NCBI RefSeq assembly: GCF_037038585.1
Contig: NC_092541.1
Location: forward strand, 2,911,445 to 2,975,444
Direction of reading: 5' to 3'
DNA from: Patagioenas fasciata
Lineage: Eukaryota > Chordata > Aves > Columbiformes > Columbidae
Length of the DNA stretch: 64,000 nucleotides
Shown: positions 61,972-64,000 of the stretch, one piece after another
Position numbering within the stretch: the stretch's first letter is position 1
How the letters are laid out: each line of letters begins with the position of its first letter
Position numbers and translations under genes: made by a program
The notes under the pieces: model-generated
What the model was told of the DNA's origin: nothing
Databases searched by the model: none
Seen by the model: only the letters and a program-made list of their open reading frames with translations

Positions 61972-63495
61972 CAAGAATGGTTCAACAGACAACCCTTAAG
62001 CAAGGAAAGAAAAGAACTACCATAAGAACAAAGAAAGAGGAGGGGTGAGGTGGGAGGGAGGGATTAGCTATAGTTCTTCTAATTCAGGACTATACAATTA
62101 CAGTCTGGTTCTGCTCTCATGCCTCCAGTAGAACTAATTACATTATTCATAAGTACGAAGGTAACATAAAACTACTGGTCTTTCTAAATTACAATAACTA
62201 AAATAGGCTTGTTGTACAATGACAAGGAAACACCATGTCCTTTATAACAAGTAAATACTAAAAAAGTACAATTTGTTTCTTTTTTCCTCATATAAATACA
62301 TAATATTGGGGATAAATAATACCAAAAAAAAAAGGAAAATATTTTAAACTGGCTATAACCAATAAATATATATGAATGTTCACCGGAACACACACCCATT
62401 GAAGGACATTCTCGACTGAGTTGGACGAAAGCCCTTCAAAGTTGTTTTTATACCCATTATATGTAAACTCTAAGTGCAACAAAGATGTCCAGACAAGAAA
62501 GCATTAGCAAATACGAGAGATCCATTCACTTCTGCTTTGATGGGAGGACATTCCGTTTGTTCAAATATACCCTGTTTTCACATAAGGTCAAGAAAAGAGG
62601 AGGAAAGAAGCATAGGACTTCCAAGTCTTAAGATTGCTTTTCTGTTAATGAACCCTAAGAAAAATACCCCCAAATTAAAAACCCCGGCACTGTTGAATGG
62701 AGACTTCACGTCATCAGAGGCAAAGGTGGGAAAATATTCAGACCTGTCAACTCCTCCTTCCTCCCTTTGGGCTGCGATTATTGGTGGTGGGGGCTTGTAG
62801 GCATTTCAATTTTGATTTCCCAAACCTTTTGCAATCCTTAGACCTCTCTTATTCTATTTTTTGAAATAGTTTTGAGAGGGGAGGCAGGGGCCAGAGGGGA
62901 AGAGCGGGAATCCCACGTGTTGGCAGGTTTGTATATTTGCAGTTTCCATGGGGACTGGTGGCGGTTGCTCCCAGACAAGGATGCGCGAGGTTCCTCCAAG
63001 GAGCTGGAGAGGAGGGCGGCTCTCTTGCGAATCTCTTTTGATTGCATACGTGTACACATGGGCATGTTTACGTGCAGAAACACCCACTGGAAAGCCTTGG
63101 CTGGCTGACTATTTTCCTTTCCAGTGTCCAAGAATTACGAGTGATGATTTGTACTTGCTTTGGAAACGAAGGGTGTTGCTGCTTCAAATCTGCTAGATTG
63201 CCACAAAACTACCCCAAAGCCATTTCAGAAGCATTTGTGTTGAAACACAGGAGGTATATCTCTTCAGAGAGAGAACTGACCTTGGCAGGAAACACTGAAA
63301 TGATTGGAAATTGTGCCTAATGAAACCCAGAAATAATAATAGCAAGTACAACAACCTGGTGGAAATTGCCCTGTCAAAGAAAATAAGAAAATAGCTCAAC
63401 ACAAATGTTCCTGAAGCTGATCCTGCCCTCTTCCCCTCTCCCTTGCCCTGTGATGAGGTCCTGTCCGCGTCACCTGAGCCCGTCCCCGCTCCCCA
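61972..63495 (-). other. HOXB3: Putative HOXB3 3' UTR
   Basis: Mostly AT-rich sequence from the stop codon to the possible poly(A) signal. The short frames on both strands have no family likeness. The assignment rests on position and composition. Confidence 0.4.
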
Positions 63496-64000
63496 TCACA
63501 GGTGGGTCAGCTTGGGCGCCTCTTGGATTCTGCCCTGAGAAGAAGCGTGGTGCGTGGAAAGCTCTGTGTAGGTGGGGTGGCTCTCGCAGGGTCCGTGGTG
63601 CTGGCTCGGGGGCATCTGTGGGGGCCCGTTGTAGTCCATGGTGGCCGCCTGGTGGTGTGGCAGGTGGTTGAGGCCATACAGGGACGGGCCAGAGGTGGGC
63701 ATAGAATCCACATAGTTACCTCCAACATAGACGGGGCTGCCCTGCAGACTGGGAGTCCCATAGGCCACCCCGTTCCCTTGTAAGACGTGCGGGTCGTACT
63801 CAGGGGCCGTGTTGGCATATTTCTGTTGAGAGGGGCAGCTTTTGATAGGGTTTTGGTAGTTAGTGGACATGGCGTAGGCATTTTGGTGGGGCTTATTGAA
63901 GGAAGGCGGTGAGGGGGCATCATAGTTACTGCTCATGGTGTGCAAGGCGTTGATGAAGCCAGCGGAGGATTGCATGGGCTGGGGCGGGCTGCCCGTGGGG
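63496..64000 (-). CDS. HOXB3: HOXB3, C-terminal part of the last exon (partial)
   Basis: Paralogue group 3 homeodomain factor. The window holds about the last 167 codons plus one base, open to the right edge at 64000; the homeodomain and hexapeptide lie outside. The reading [20 protein letters not shown] aligns with human HOXB3 [17 protein letters not shown]. Further matches are [51 protein letters not shown] and the end [13 protein letters not shown], which also ends HOXA3. [11 protein letters not shown] and [16 protein letters not shown] favour HOXB3. An internal ATG at 63975 is not the start. The stop TGA is at 63498-63496. The region is the group-3 C-terminal domain, a conserved segment of uncertain biochemical role. 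Confidence 0.95.
   Translation of the reverse strand, partial: PTGSPPQPMQSSAGFINALHTMSSNYDAPSPPSFNKPHQNAYAMSTNYQNPIKSCPSQQKYANTAPEYDPHVLQGNGVAYGTPSLQGSPVYVGGNYVDSMPTSGPSLYGLNHLPHHQAATMDYNGPPQMPPSQHHGPCESHPTYTELSTHHASSQGRIQEAPKLTHL

Noticed and set aside
1-64000. Search for HOX-cluster microRNAs and tRNA genes
   Set aside because: mir-10a belongs between HOXB4 and HOXB5 and mir-196 near HOXB9, both outside this window; no tRNA-like cloverleaf with A and B boxes was noticed by eye.

Overview
The window holds the 3' (anterior) end of a vertebrate HoxB cluster and the intergenic region that links it to SKAP1. All recognised genes lie on the minus strand, so transcription runs from high to low coordinates. 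From right to left they are the last part of HOXB3 (cut by the window edge), complete two-exon HOXB2, complete two-exon HOXB1, about 42 kb without recognisable genes, and the first coding exon of SKAP1 at about 4.7 kb. This order and orientation match the human HOXB locus. A bird is the most likely source: the recognisable interspersed repeats are old CR1 LINE fragments, no mammalian SINEs were seen, and the SKAP1-HOXB1 spacing (about 42 kb) is less than half of the roughly 100 kb I recall for human. I cannot name the species.

Region by region: 1-4721 is SKAP1 intron 1, and 4722-4755 is its first coding exon. From about 5 to 42 kb is a gene desert. It contains a GC-rich island with HOX/TALE-type sites (19.57-19.70 kb), a 1.1-kb two-family 17-bp minisatellite (20.77-21.86 kb) beside a small CpG island, CR1 relics (23.0-23.8 and 31.3-31.6 kb), and a pure (AAGGG) array of about 40 copies (40.2 kb). 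From 42 to 46.8 kb is the HOXB1 3' control region, with a consensus DR5 retinoic acid response element and a DR2 element. HOXB1 spans 46.8-48.45 kb, with a Pbx/Hox plus Sox/Oct autoregulatory element just upstream. The 8-kb HOXB1-HOXB2 spacer has AT-rich blocks, CpG-rich blocks and a 77-nt GC-rich hairpin. HOXB2 spans 56.5-58.6 kb with a TATA/CCAAT/E-box promoter, a 9-bp minisatellite and a Pbx-Hox plus Meis/Prep site about 1.1 kb upstream. From 59.7 to 63.5 kb is the HOXB2-HOXB3 spacer, including the likely HOXB3 3' UTR.

The parts fit the known hindbrain circuit. Retinoic acid acts through the 3' RAREs to start HOXB1; HOXB1 with PBX/MEIS then maintains itself through the upstream element and activates HOXB2 through its rhombomere-4 element. 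Gene identities are firm from protein sequence and splice structure. Regulatory calls are motif matches read by eye and placed by comparison with mouse and chick literature. The least explained items are the 53.8-kb hairpin, the 19.6-kb HOX/TALE-like island and the dual minisatellite.
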